Assembly: GCA_022818135.1 (NCBI GenBank)
Contig: JAFMSR010000015.1
Span: 25,956,127-26,020,126, forward strand
DNA: 64,000 bases
Reading direction: 5' to 3'
From: Saxidomus purpurata
Taxonomy: Eukaryota > Mollusca > Bivalvia > Venerida > Veneridae
The notes under the pieces: model-generated
What the model was told of the DNA's origin: nothing
Database searches by the model: none
The model's input: only the letters and a program-made list of their open reading frames with translations
Position numbers and translations under genes: made by a program
Shown: in pieces, positions 22,412-34,239 of the stretch
How the letters are laid out: every line of letters begins with the position of its first letter
Position numbering within the stretch: the first letter of the stretch is position 1

Positions 22412-25400
22412 ATTCCAAGTTAAATATTCACCATAATAATAAGAAAACGGTGCAATTAAGAGCAAATGCCCTCCGATATGATGTTACAAGAAATCGTTCT
22501 TGGTAAAAATAGCACTAACGTCTTTATTTCATGTCACTTCTATATTGCATATCAGATGTCGTTTTCAACAAGTTGGTAATTATTCTAAAATATGCTGTCA
22601 CTGAGTATCAGTCCTGAAATTTAGCAAGCTTATTCCGAATTTTCAATCTGCGTATTCGGAATAAATTTTGATATAGAATTATTTTAAAACTTTCTCCTTA
22701 TCGTCTATTACAGTATAACGTGTCTTGCAGTAATATCTCTGTATAAAATTTTCTCTGGCCAACCTTACCGTAATTATAGTTTCTTTTTTCTTGGCCTTTG
22801 TATTTATCCAGCCATTCTACTAAAACTTTCTATTTCAATTTCAAATGTTTTATTACATTTTTATGCATGAATTAGAGAGATAAATGAAATAAAACAAGAT
22901 TTCCAGACAAATGTATGTAGGCTAGTTTAATCAATATTGTAAGTTTTATTATACTAGATTACATATCGTTCTTCCAACTGCGTTTGAAGGAACGCACAAG
23001 CTTTGCTTCAGAAAATAGACAGACTAATTGTGTTTCAAAATTTTCTTTGTCCTCTTTCGATCATTTACCACAATATAACACAGTCAAAGTTATTGTAAAC
23101 AATGCGCTTTATGTCGGTTGGTGAATAAATTTGAGTAACTGTAAATAGAATTAAAATGCGTTTACATTTTCATATCTGATCATAAAGAGAGAGCAGTAAT
23201 CTTTATAATCAAAGCTTTACACAACTCTTGTATGAGACAATTAGAATAAAGAACTCATGCAATGGAGTTCAAGTTATTTAAAAGGCAATATTTGAATGTT
23301 ATAACATACAAAATAAAATATACCTTCACTCGACAGTAAAAGGAAGTTACACACAGGAAGATATTCTTTTTCCTCCGACTATCAAAACGAAGTATGAAAG
23401 AACACGCGTGAAATCCATTCAATAAAACAATTTTCAATAACAGTATTTCAGCACCTTTTGGTTATCGAAAGGTAGCAGTTAGCAACTTTTTAAGGTTGTA
23501 GTATGCCAGACTTAGCTCACTGCAGCTGAAAATTAATGGTGCAAATTGTCAGGAAATACACTGTTTTACGTTCAATTTATTTTCGCTTCCTTTTTTTGGT
23601 TTTATTTTATGAAGGACGAACGTCATGGATGTTTATATTCGACTATGTTAGATTGTTTTACAATGATTTTATTCAACAAGACTACAAAACGATTGGAATG
23701 TTTTCAAAGGAAACAGTTGCTGAATGTGAAATCGTTTTCAATTGAGCTACAGAAATATATAAGACCGAGTGTACTTATTCTTTATATCACCTGTTTGTGA
23801 CTGAAGTTATTTTTTTCAGAAAAATATAAACAGGAAAGAAACGAGATAGACTATTTACCCAACAGTTACATAATTACATTTTAATTTTGTCTTTGTTTTT
23901 CAACGTGTTAAAAATACAGTCCTGTATTTTTGCAACAATATTATTTAAATGAAAAACATATATCAGATGACTTATCTTCAGTTACATTTACTTTTCAATC
24001 AGAAACAGGCCTTTACTTACATCCTACGACTTGACCTTCTTACATTCTACAATTTCTCTGCTAACAAAACATTCGTGCGAAACAATTAAAATTTTGGAAT
24101 CGTGACGAAATAAACACAGCCAGAGCAAACACCCATTTGGCTAATAAATACTGTCTCCTACTCTGTTAGTTCTTTATTTTAACTGGAGCACATTGTAATC
24201 AATAGAAGTCCCAATCTATTTGCCGCATGACTTGAACTTTAGATATAGCTGGTGAATGCATTGAAACATTACAAAGATTGATATTATTGCACGGAGTATA
24301 TGTAAGACATTCACCACGGAATAAATACACAGCATTATTAACACTGACAAAGAGACAAATATTGGCAGCAGTATGGAAGTCAGCGAGATTATTTCATATT
24401 AATCTAGCATTCATTTAACTGAGATAATTTTCTCGGGCATCCACATCACCTGTCTTATTTATTAAGTGAAAAGAGGATTTTACCCGCATTTCGGTAGCAT
24501 TTGGCAATAGTGGCGAGGAAGTCATAACTTTTACCACGTTCCAAAATTCTAACACGTTGATGGGATAACCACTGACAGATAATGTAATTACTGAAGTTCT
24601 GTATGTTAACATGTTTTGGATAGTACTTGAGGCTAGGTGTGATTTATGAACAGCGGGGTAATAGAATATATGAACTTCTCCGCCTATTTACAAGTCTACA
24701 CTCTTGGCGAAGTGGAAATTGCATAAAATTGCTATCCTCTTAAGTAGACGGTACAAATATTATAATAACATCAATTTGTAAGAAGTCGTTTATTCCACGA
24801 TAGAACACTCAATAAACTTCATTTTCCCTTCCTGATTGCCATCATTTTCGATAATCTGAAAGTCAAATATACTATGACAACTATTTGACACTACCTCAAA
24901 TTCTCATGTATCAAAATCTCGTAAATAAAAAAGAGACTGAAAATGAAACTTTACGATTACATTTGAATTGGCTCTGATTGTTAAAAGTTGGGACCACACA
25001 ACTTGCTTTAACTTGCAATAACTGGCTCAGACTTTCAAGAGCGTCACTGACTTTTAAACTTGAGATTTAAAAGCATACGGAAATATAAAACACTAACTTT
25101 TTATAATGAACGTTTGATTATTTTGTGTTCGTTCGTTTATCTGTGATTCAGAATATGAACAGAATATTTTCAGGATATTGCGTTTTAATTGAAACTTGAA
25201 AAAATAATCGAAAGACCTACTTTGGTAAGGTCAGTTAAAAGATTAAAATCTCAAAATAGGTAAGCTTTGCCATGATAGTCTAAAGGTTTCTTTAATCAAT
25301 ATCTTCCTGCAATGGGCTGTTAGAATAACTGTGAGACATACATGCGTAAGAAAAGCGCATCGTTGTGGTCACCAAAGGTGTGAAATTCCGCGATGATGCA

Positions 25401-26100
25401 CTGGACAGAGAAGTATTCCAGAGAAGTATTGCATTAGTTTTGCTTTTGATGAACCTTTTCAAAAGTTCAAATGAAGGCTGTAATCGTTGGAGGAATCGAC
25501 ACTGTTTAGAAAAAAGAATTAATGTATCAACATTTACCAGGTATCCTATCTATCCCGAAGGGAAATTAAAATTGCCTTCCCTTAAACGTAATCAAATGAA
25601 GACAAAGGAATTCGCAAAATTTACATGGCTTCAGGTCCGTATCAACATCTAGGAGGAAAAAAGGGAAATGGAAAGCACACTGCTGTCAACGTGTTTCAGG
25701 GTTATTTACTAATACACGTACACGTTATATTAGTATTTTAAGTCCTTTACCTAATTTCGATACATGTACTATGTAGGTATCCAATTTGACTTATGTGACG
25801 GCCGAAGGGGCAACATTTATTCTTGGGATGGTGTTGTTCAGTAACCTTTTGTTGCTCAAAACAAAACAAGCACAAACGTACTCAAGAAAATACTCATAAT
25901 ACGATGTATTTGATATATCCTGATAAAACATTCCTGACCAAAATAATTATACAATTCTTATATTAACATACGTTTATTCACAAGCTAGAATATGTTTTGC
26001 TTACTACAGTGACATTGCTCAGAAGGTGTGATGGAGCTCATTTTCTAAACTTGAGTAAAATCACCGTTCTCCTTTTTGGATAACAAATAGTGCTGAACTA
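22412..26100. other. no gene recognised
   Basis: Contains scattered open frames of 60-95 codons (for example 25365-25652 plus, 24415-24612 minus) without domains, splice evidence or a conserved second copy. A minor hairpin of ttattccgaat and attcggaataa lies at 22630-22663. Confidence 0.45.
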
Positions 26101-26129
26101 GTCATCAATGTTTAAGACTAGTGTTGTTT

Positions 26130-27860
26130 GTACTCTCTATCATTCACATCGATTTTAATGTAGCGTAAGTTTATCAAGTTGACGGTTTTACGAAAGAGTT
26201 GTCACAAAGCCTTAAAATGATTAATGCAGAATGATCGTGTGCATCGTCATGGGAACAAATAAAATAACTGCATAGTATCATTGTTATCTTGGTTATGATG
26301 GGTCTAGTCTGTTTTCACTTTTCTGTACGTTACTTCTTTTGCTATGATATAATCATTGATATTATTCGAACAAATCTATGTTAAGAACAATTTTAAATTC
26401 GAGATATTTCGGTTCCCTTCTACTTGTGATAAAACAAACCATTATAATACACTTGTACCAAATTACTAGTTAATCTAAGTTTTTTCACTATGTCAGGAAT
26501 AAAAACACACCACTCTATTCATACATTACCGCAAACTTCGTTTATAGATTACATTTTCTGCTTTTTAAAACCCCTTTTAATAACATAATAATTCAAAAGT
26601 TATAATGATGTTTTGTCTATTTCGTAAACCTGTTCACTGTTATACGTTGAACGTTAAGTAGCATTCAATTACAGTATTTGCTTTCAAGTTTCTCTCTCTG
26701 CCAGAATCCCTTGATTAAGAAAACAGTATTGTTTACCTTTCTATATTCAGTTACGTGGTGTATGATATCGTTTATATAACTTGACACTTGAAATCATTGA
26801 TTGAAAGCTATCTTCAGCTGATTGACTTAACATTTAAACTAATATAAATATGACCTGTTTTAATGTGTTAGTTGTGAGTATAAAGCAGAAAGTCATTAAA
26901 TACTTCTTATTTTTGTTCTTAGATACTTTAATTTTGTCAAATTCATGCAATATATATTGCATTTAGTATATGCCGCCTGTATGATAGCTATATTTTGTTG
27001 AACAGAGAACAAGTGTTCAACTATGGTCTAATATTTGGAATCAGAAATCTGTATGTTCGGTTTATACTCGAGGAATATAACAATATACACGTCACGTTAA
27101 AAGACATAGCATCCAATAGAGCCATCTGTACAATGGATCTTACTGAATTACATAGATATAGTGTTTCCATACTGAGCAGATAAAGGAACAAAAACAAATT
27201 ACTTAAAAAACAATTTTCGTTTGCCAATGGTGGCAATTACATTAATTTAAAAGTACATTCATTTTGGTGACTTTAATTACTTGCAAAAATCACATTTGCA
27301 ATGTATTTTCTTTCGTTTAATTTTGTTAAAGTAACGTGACGTATTTGAATGAAATAAAGTTAGACAATTCTTAGTCTATAATTGGTATTATATATAGAAA
27401 AAGTTTTGTTGTTGCTTTTGAAGTCGATTAATAAGGTCCTAGGATCACTTTGAATTTCTGATAAAGTAACAAACATTTATTGATAGTCGTTTTAGTTTTT
27501 ATTGAAAGTCGTTTTTACACGTAAAAGAGTTTTCAGAAACCTATTTTTCTGTTTGAAATATCACCGAAAAAATACTGATCTATGTTTTAAAATGTACTTA
27601 TCAACTTGAACTTATCAACTTGAACAGCAATGAATGTTTTCTCTATGTACAAATATAGGTTATTTCTTTTTAGATAAAATGAGAGCTATTCGTAAATGTG
27701 ATCATGGGACTTTATAATGTTGATATTTTATGAGTACTGTTTACATGCTTTGAAATGTTCACGTTTTATTATACTAACTGAATTTGCCAGATATAACCGC
27801 CTCTTTTAAAGCGTTGGTTATAAATTGCCTTATTCCTAGAACTGACATACTGTCATAAAT
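26130..27860 (+). repeat. second local duplication set, copy 1
   Basis: Segments here recur in order downstream. 26160-26290 (acgaaagag, aaagccttaaaat) matches 28440-28570. 26800-26870 (ttgaaagctatct, tgattgactta, aatataaatat) matches 31155-31230. 27255-27360 (tacattcatt, gacgt.tttga, aaataaa) matches 31885-32000. 27838 (agaactgacatactgtcataaa) matches 32695. The order is preserved, supporting tandem duplication followed by decay. Identity is visibly lower than in the 3-18 kb set. Confidence 0.55.
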
Positions 27861-28379
27861 AAATTTTAAATAGGAAAACTAGATGCCACTTTAAAATACT
27901 AATAATGTAAAGTCACAAGTTTAGAATCCCTGCAGGTATACATGTAAGTAACGTTTGCAGGGTACGTTAGAATTTGTATTGCATAATAGATACATGTATC
28001 TTAGCTTTCGAATCCGCTTAATCGAATAGACGTAATAGAACAAAGTTTTATAAAAAGTTGTTTTTTTTGTAATTTTTGAAAATAGATAACATTATTTCAA
28101 ATTAAACAATTATAAATGGTCTGCGGCAGTACATTCCATAAATGTATCTAATGTGTAAGTTCCTACATGTACCTGTATGTGATGTACATGTACTAATATC
28201 GGACTATGCATTGTCCTAGAATATATGTATATAATTAAACTACGAAACTAATGTGTGTGTACTTAAATTATTAAAGAGAACATGAATATACGATATTCTA
28301 TTCTTATGCTGTGCCTTAAACTTGCGTTAACTGCTGCCAGTTATCAATCATTGACAAAACATTGTTAGAACACTGTGGC

Positions 28380-29410
28380 TGAAGGATGTTTTTCGCGAAC
28401 TTTTCGCTCTCTGTATCACCGGCATCTGTTTCTGTATGTAACGAAGCGTATGTTCATCTGCTTGACAATTTAACGAAAGAGATATCCAAAAGCCTTAAAA
28501 TAATTAAAGCAATTTCATCGAGTGCATCTTCCCAGGAACTCCTACAAATGACTGCCTAGCATCAGTGCAATCTTGCAAGTGACAGAGCAGACGCTTGGCG
28601 CTGTAACCATTTTTCATTTTCATTTTCACTTACGGCCGTTTTGCTGTAACCCTTGATTTGTTTCTGTAAGTTCTATGATCGATGAAAAATTAATGAAAAT
28701 AACATTCGAAAACATCCTCCTTCCTCCATACTTATCGCTATCACAACATATGTTTTATAGATGTTCCTGGGTTTGTTATTCTTTGGCAAGTATAATTATG
28801 TCTGAGATGCAAAAATCATCACACGCATCATTAAGTACACAGTGTTGTTATCATGCTGTTACTATGTTATTTTTTAACACAAAAAATTCCTACATCGGCG
28901 GCTTGGCGAGATTTGCCTCTTATATAATTTCTTCTTCGGTCCCCTGTGTATAACTAATAACTTTTAAAGTATGCTCAGGATAAATGGGTTTCAAATATAT
29001 ACAAATGTTAATCAAGGGTAAATTAAATCTCATCATCTCATCCGAAAGTTAAAAGTTTGTAAACATAAAGGTTCCTGTATCACAGTAACAAGTACTTCTC
29101 ATTTTATCAAGAAAGATGTCTAACTGACATAATTAACCTTTTTTGTACCAAAAACATTCATTGCTTTGCTTTTGAAATCGATAAGTACATTGTATAAAAA
29201 CCGCAGTATTTTTTTCAAGATAGTGCAAAAAAATAAGAAAGGCTTTCCGGCAATTCATTTTTCCTGAAGAAACAACTTGAATACGAAAGAAAGACATATG
29301 TCAATGTTGATTTAGAGTGAATATAACATGGTTCTATGATTATCCTATCGATAAATTAATGTTACTATATCAGTAAAATATAAGTGATCCTGGGACTTTA
29401 ACAGCCAAGT
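28380..29410 (+). repeat. second local duplication set, copy 2
   Basis: Carries the best match to 26160-26290 and weaker matches to 27400-27440 (ttgcttttgaa.tcgat, at about 29165) and to 27690-27710 (gtgatc.tgggacttta, at about 29385). The middle matches that copy 3 has to copy 1 were not seen here, so the copies are partial and complementary. Confidence 0.4.
28386..28559 (+). CDS. candidate 57-codon ORF, function unknown
   Basis: An ATG-initiated frame of 57 codons whose middle reads NEAYVHLLDNLTKEISKSLK, a Leu/Ile/Lys-rich segment that would form an amphipathic helix, followed by a Ser/Ala-rich tail. No family is recognised. The homologous stretch upstream (26160-26280) keeps the acgaaagag and aaagccttaaaat words in the same frame but has at least three in-frame stops, so either that copy is dead or neither was ever coding. 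There is no obvious signal peptide, and the start may be an internal methionine of a longer exon. Low confidence; chance is a real alternative. Confidence 0.2.
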   Translation: MFFANFSLSVSPASVSVCNEAYVHLLDNLTKEISKSLKIIKAISSSASSQELLQMTA

Positions 29411-30720
29411 TACTATGTAGCTCATTAACAAGATACATGGATTGTTCATTGTAGCACTGCAATTAGTTTCAAACAAGAGAGAATTTGGAGGTCAAAACTG
29501 TTAATGACAAATGATGAATAATGAGCATTCTTAAGATTTTCTAGATATAATTATATTTGTGAAACGACGCTGATCTCATTAGTTACTCGGTGAACACATA
29601 CAACAAACAACTTTTGTATTAAAAACAACTCTTTCAAGAAAACTAGATTGTAATTATATGCACTTATTACTTCGATTGAAGCGTCTGCCAGAATTTGAAT
29701 TGTGTCTATTTTTCTGCTGCTGTTGGTTTAACAAAATGCTATTTTGCTCTGGATATCAAATATTTATTAACGGTTTTATTCTTTGTTTACGCATAGACAT
29801 TGTCTGTGTACCACTGGGATTTTAAGTTTAGGGGCAACAACGGCAATCTAATTCCAGCTTAGGTACTACATTAGTTACCATTTCTCTTCATCCTGTAAAT
29901 CCGAAGAAGGACCTGGCTTCAACGAGGACTTAGGTACACGTACATTGTAGTTAACACAATTTCTACTTCATTACACTGTAAATGCCGAAGAAGGACACGC
30001 TGGCTTCACTTATACTGATAAAAGGATTCTGAAGAAACGAAATACACCGACATATTTCTTAGAGGATGGTTTCACAAGATACACAAAATTCTGCAGGTTA
30101 TTGTAGCTATACTGTTTTTAGAATGTTATTCTAGTTTGTTAGCTACTTTATTCTTGAATTGTGATTGGTCTTTCGTTTGTAACATGCTTGCTTATATCTA
30201 TGGGATTGGTATACATTGCACGAAGTCTAGCTCGGAATAGATAGATTCTAAATAAAGAAAAATATGTTCTGGTCACTACAAAGTGTTATGTCACAAATAA
30301 TGTGCAGTAATAACGGCCGTGTCATGATCAGAATGCTGGCAATCATTTACTATAGCAGCTTTAGGCCTATGACTCTGAATTACATATTTCAAACGACCCC
30401 GCTAATCATTGTCTGTGATATTTTGGTCACTATGTAGTTAAAATTCGTCAAAGCAAACCAAGCCATACACTTCTTTACATGATTTGTGTATCGATTCATT
30501 TATGCATGCCTGATGTGATTGATACATGTAGAAGAGGTATCAATATTTTCAATGTAAGAAATTACAAATTTTGTAAAACTTATACTATAGTATATAACTT
30601 ATTACAAATAAATTAGGTGTATTATATACTATAAACTGGATAATAATCTAAAGTATATGATGGTATTTATAATTCTAACACAAGTGACCGCTTTTCCTGT
30701 ATACACATATAGCAAAAAGC

Positions 30721-31036
30721 CTGTATTTTATTTTACGATAAAATACAGCACGTTGTTCCAAGGACAACGTGCCGTAAATGACGTAACGATGTGACGTATG
30801 TAAACAAGCGCGTTCAATCGTATTTCGCGATTTAGATAACAATGATGTACTAAAGTTCGGGATAGCTTTCAAAGAAAACCACGTGTAAGAATAGAATGTT
30901 CCCTATATTTAATCGCTGAATAAAATACACCCAGTCGTTTGGATGCGAAAAATTAAATCACTCGTGCTACGCACTGGTGATTTAATTACTACGCATCCAA
31001 ACTCCTGACTATATTTTATTCAAAAATAAAATACGT
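30721..31036. mobile_element. foldback element with three nested hairpins
   Basis: Three hairpins occur in order. The first is ctgtattttat / ataaaatacag (30721-30748, perfect 11-bp stem), and the second is gcacgttgt..cc / gg.acaacgtgc (30748-30772). The third is a long imperfect hairpin at 30917-31022 whose arms carry tgaataaaata, gtttggatgcg and attaaatcac and their complements. The outer gtattttattttt-type sequence is inverted between the two ends. This resembles foldback MITEs; no target-site duplication could be fixed. A 65-codon minus frame crossing it is an artefact. Confidence 0.65.
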
Positions 31037-31149
31037 GTAGACATTTATTATTTCTTAAACTGATTCCAAAGCTGAGTCACTAAAGAAAGATTATGTGACA
31101 ACACTTAACAATGCCCTCTTCAGTTTCACGTTTGGTATGAAAGCCACGT

Positions 31150-32715
31150 TTTCACCATTATCCAGTTGAAAGCTATCTGCCGATGATTGACTTACCAGTT
31201 AAACCAACATAAATATTACCAGTTTTTAATATGTTAGGCATGTTGTACCAAGGCAAAATATGAAGCAGAATGCATTAGCAATTATAGATATTCTCAGATA
31301 TTTTTATTTACCTTACAAATCCAATGTTTATTATATATAGATATTTTACTGTTTTTCAAAACAAAACCTTGTCAATGATTTTGTTTTAGAGAACATTAGT
31401 GTTATTTTGTTTCAATTGTCGTCAAATAAGATTTATTTGTTACTTATTGTACATTTAATCATAGTTAATAACTATATTTTTAACCTGCGTATTACAAAAA
31501 ATTACAACGAAACAAAAATATTAGGTACTTTCAATGCGATATAACCAATGACAAAAGAACATGCAACGATAAAGTTCCCCGTCCATAATATATTTAATAC
31601 ATAATTATGAAAAGAATAAACTCCCTCTACTGTTATTTGGTACATATCTAATTACCCTGCTAGGGAGTAATAAATGTCGGAAACCTAAAGTTTTCATAAA
31701 TATCTGGATCTGCATCATTTGTCTTTCCTCTCCTGCCATCAATTCAAATGAAAATATTCTATTATTTACACTACACTTTACTCAGTCACATAATAAGTTT
31801 TGCATGCTGAACCAGGAGAAGACAAAACTAAATTCTTGAAATATAGAACCCATCGCTGAGAGCGATAGTTAAGTTAATTATACTGTACATTCATTCTGGT
31901 AGCATTAAGTATTTACGAAGATACACTAGTGCTGTGTTTTCCAATCCTTTAATGTTGAAAAATTCGCATGACGTGTTTGATTAAAATAAACGTAGACATT
32001 AAACGAGATAAAATAAAATTAGCAAACTAAACTATATCAATCAGCCTAGAGCATGACAATGCTCTAACAGTAGATGTATGCATAGTTACGAAAGTTACAG
32101 TCACGCTAACACAGAGAAAATGCATGGATACATATATAATGGAAAATTTAGCCGTCGTCTGAAATCGGCGGTAAAGGTTGTAATGGTTTTATACAGCTGT
32201 TTTTTTTTCTACGGTAATTAAAGATGTGTTTGATAAATTAAATAAATAAATATGTTTAGTCGATACATGATAAAATATTATTTAACCTTGGTTTGTCCAT
32301 ATGCATGGAGAATGTAATGCGAGTGTATTTGCTACATAGTAAATCTTATGTAAATTTGATCTTCGAAACACCTATACATAATTCAATTCAATTCAATTCA
32401 ATATACTTTATTTAACGACGGTTACACAATAAACTATTTCAGCATCATTCACCTCACACACATGCATATATAAAAATCCTCATAAGAAATATTACATCAA
32501 ACAAGCGGAATGGCATTAAAAGAATACACACTATCAATCAGTATTTGACTTATAGGAGACATTAACGATAAAATGTTGGCAAATAATTTTACATGTAGCT
32601 AAAAGATTAAAACTAGGAAATACTGCTATATTAAAACAGAGTTTCAGTGCAGTATTATAATAACAGTTATATATCACTTTTGTAGTACTTTACAAGAACT
32701 GACATGCTGTCATAA
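31150..32715 (+). repeat. second local duplication set, copy 3
   Basis: Matches copy 1 at three ordered landmarks: 31155-31230, 31885-32000 and 32695-32717. No coding sequence is conserved between them. On the minus strand an actggtaagtcaatc word at about 31178-31192 looks like a splice donor, but the copy-1 version has lost the GT, so it is not conserved. Confidence 0.5.
32381..32402 (-). repeat. (ATTCA)n run, possible LINE 3' tail
   Basis: Four perfect attca units followed by atatactttattta. On the minus strand this reads as an aataaagtatat sequence leading into (ttgaa)n, which is how several non-LTR retrotransposon families end. No reverse transcriptase sequence was recognised next to it, so the LINE origin is only a suggestion. 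Confidence 0.4.
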
Positions 32716-34035
32716 ACCATAAGAGGCAAACAAACTTTCGTAGCTGCTCTTCAGTCAAAATTACGTACATGTCACGCGTTTTAATGATAGCTTTGAACCT
32801 TCCATCCTGTTTCCGTGAAAAGTAATTATGATCCTGTATAACACAGATGCCACAGCAGACATAAAACTTGATTATCTTCAATTTTATTCATCGACATTCA
32901 TCGAGTTGTAACAACAGTAGAAGTATTTCTATCTACACATGTGCAAAGTTACTGAAACTAATACAGTGTTCGGCCTCCTTAAGATGTGCAACCATATTAA
33001 CGTATATACCATATTACACCTTGATGACATTTATAAAAAGAACTCACAATTTGATTGAAGATTTCAAATTTAGGAATTTACTTTTAAACTTCACGAGTTC
33101 ACCATTTATTTCAAATGGCTTGCGAAAACTCTAACCGAACTACCGGCCAAATTGTCTATGGTCAGTTTGTTTCAGCGCAAACGTCAGTTTTTTTAAAAGC
33201 TTTGTAGTCAGTGATGATTTTCAAGCCCTCGTGAATTGAGTCTGTCTGAACATTGTGCTGAAAAAAAACAACAACTTGTACTTCCAACTCAATTTAGTCT
33301 TTAAAAACAAAAAAGGAAAAGAAAAGAACAGTTTTGTCATAGATGGCGTAGATGAGGATAACGAGTACGTTTGGTTATGAAATATGATATACAGGAAGCT
33401 TAATTTGGTAGTTAATGCTAGGAGCTTATATAAGGTTACATTAAGGAAAGAGGAATTGTAACGCTATTCTCCTGATGTTCAACAGTAAAATGTGCACCAT
33501 TGCATAACATTATTCTGCGGTTCAATAAAATTTCCTCTGTGTCCATGTTGTCTTTAACCAAACTACCTCATTACTGCAGAATCTTTCTCGATAATTATAT
33601 GTACTTTGACATTTCATTGAAGTGAAAAAGACAAATGTGTTGGATCAACTGAATAAAGTTCTCAATAATTGAATACTTTTCTATAGGTGCCAATGTTGTT
33701 CCTTATATTGTTTTTTATTATTGCCACAGTTTATTAGTAAGTTGTAATGTTTTGTACAGTTTTTTTTTTGTTTTGGTCATTTTGCTGATAAATGAATATT
33801 GTTTAAATTCAAAGTTTATTTCTTGACCATTTATTATAATAATACTTTTATCTTTTTTCACTCCCAGAAATGAAAATGTGGGTTGCGGTGTTTGAATATT
33901 ACACACAATCTACTACATTATATCTGCAGTTAAGGCTATTGTTAACCGTAATTTGTCTAGGTTTTATAACATAATCACAGAAAATGGTTTAGTTATATTC
34001 ATACAATAGAAACGGTTACCGTGAAGTTGTAAAGT
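32716..34035. other. no gene recognised
   Basis: AT-rich, with short open frames of 62-88 codons that show no domain. The 32690-32881 minus frame lies upstream of the possible LINE tail but has no reverse transcriptase motif. Confidence 0.4.
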
Positions 34036-34040
34036 TGAAA

Positions 34041-34122
34041 TCGTGAATTCAATTAATAAATTCGTTCATTTGAATTCGTGAATTCAATTAATAAATTCGT
34101 TCATTTGAATTCGTGAATTCAT
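34041..34122 (+). repeat. 35-bp tandem repeat, 2.3 copies
   Basis: Two identical 35-base units (34041-34075, 34076-34110), each starting tcgtgaattcaattaataaa and ending ttcatttgaat, followed by a partial third. The surrounding 34020-34260 is full of related gttgaaa and gtgaattc words, some inverted, so the array may sit within a larger diverged repeat. Identity of the two units implies a recent doubling. Confidence 0.85.
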
Positions 34123-34239
34123 AAAGTTGAAATCGTGAATTCAAAAAGTTGAAACATAAATTTGTGTATATATGAAGTTGAAATTTTTATTTCGTTAACA
34201 TGAAATTGTGAATTTGGGAACTTCATATTCGTGACATTC

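Noticed and set aside
24415..24612. 65-codon minus frame faintly resembling an immunoglobulin-like strand pattern
   Set aside because: No cysteine pair or splice sites, and the resemblance is too weak to support.
32381..32881. LINE retrotransposon with coding region
   Set aside because: Only a simple-repeat tail is seen; the adjacent frame has no reverse transcriptase motif.
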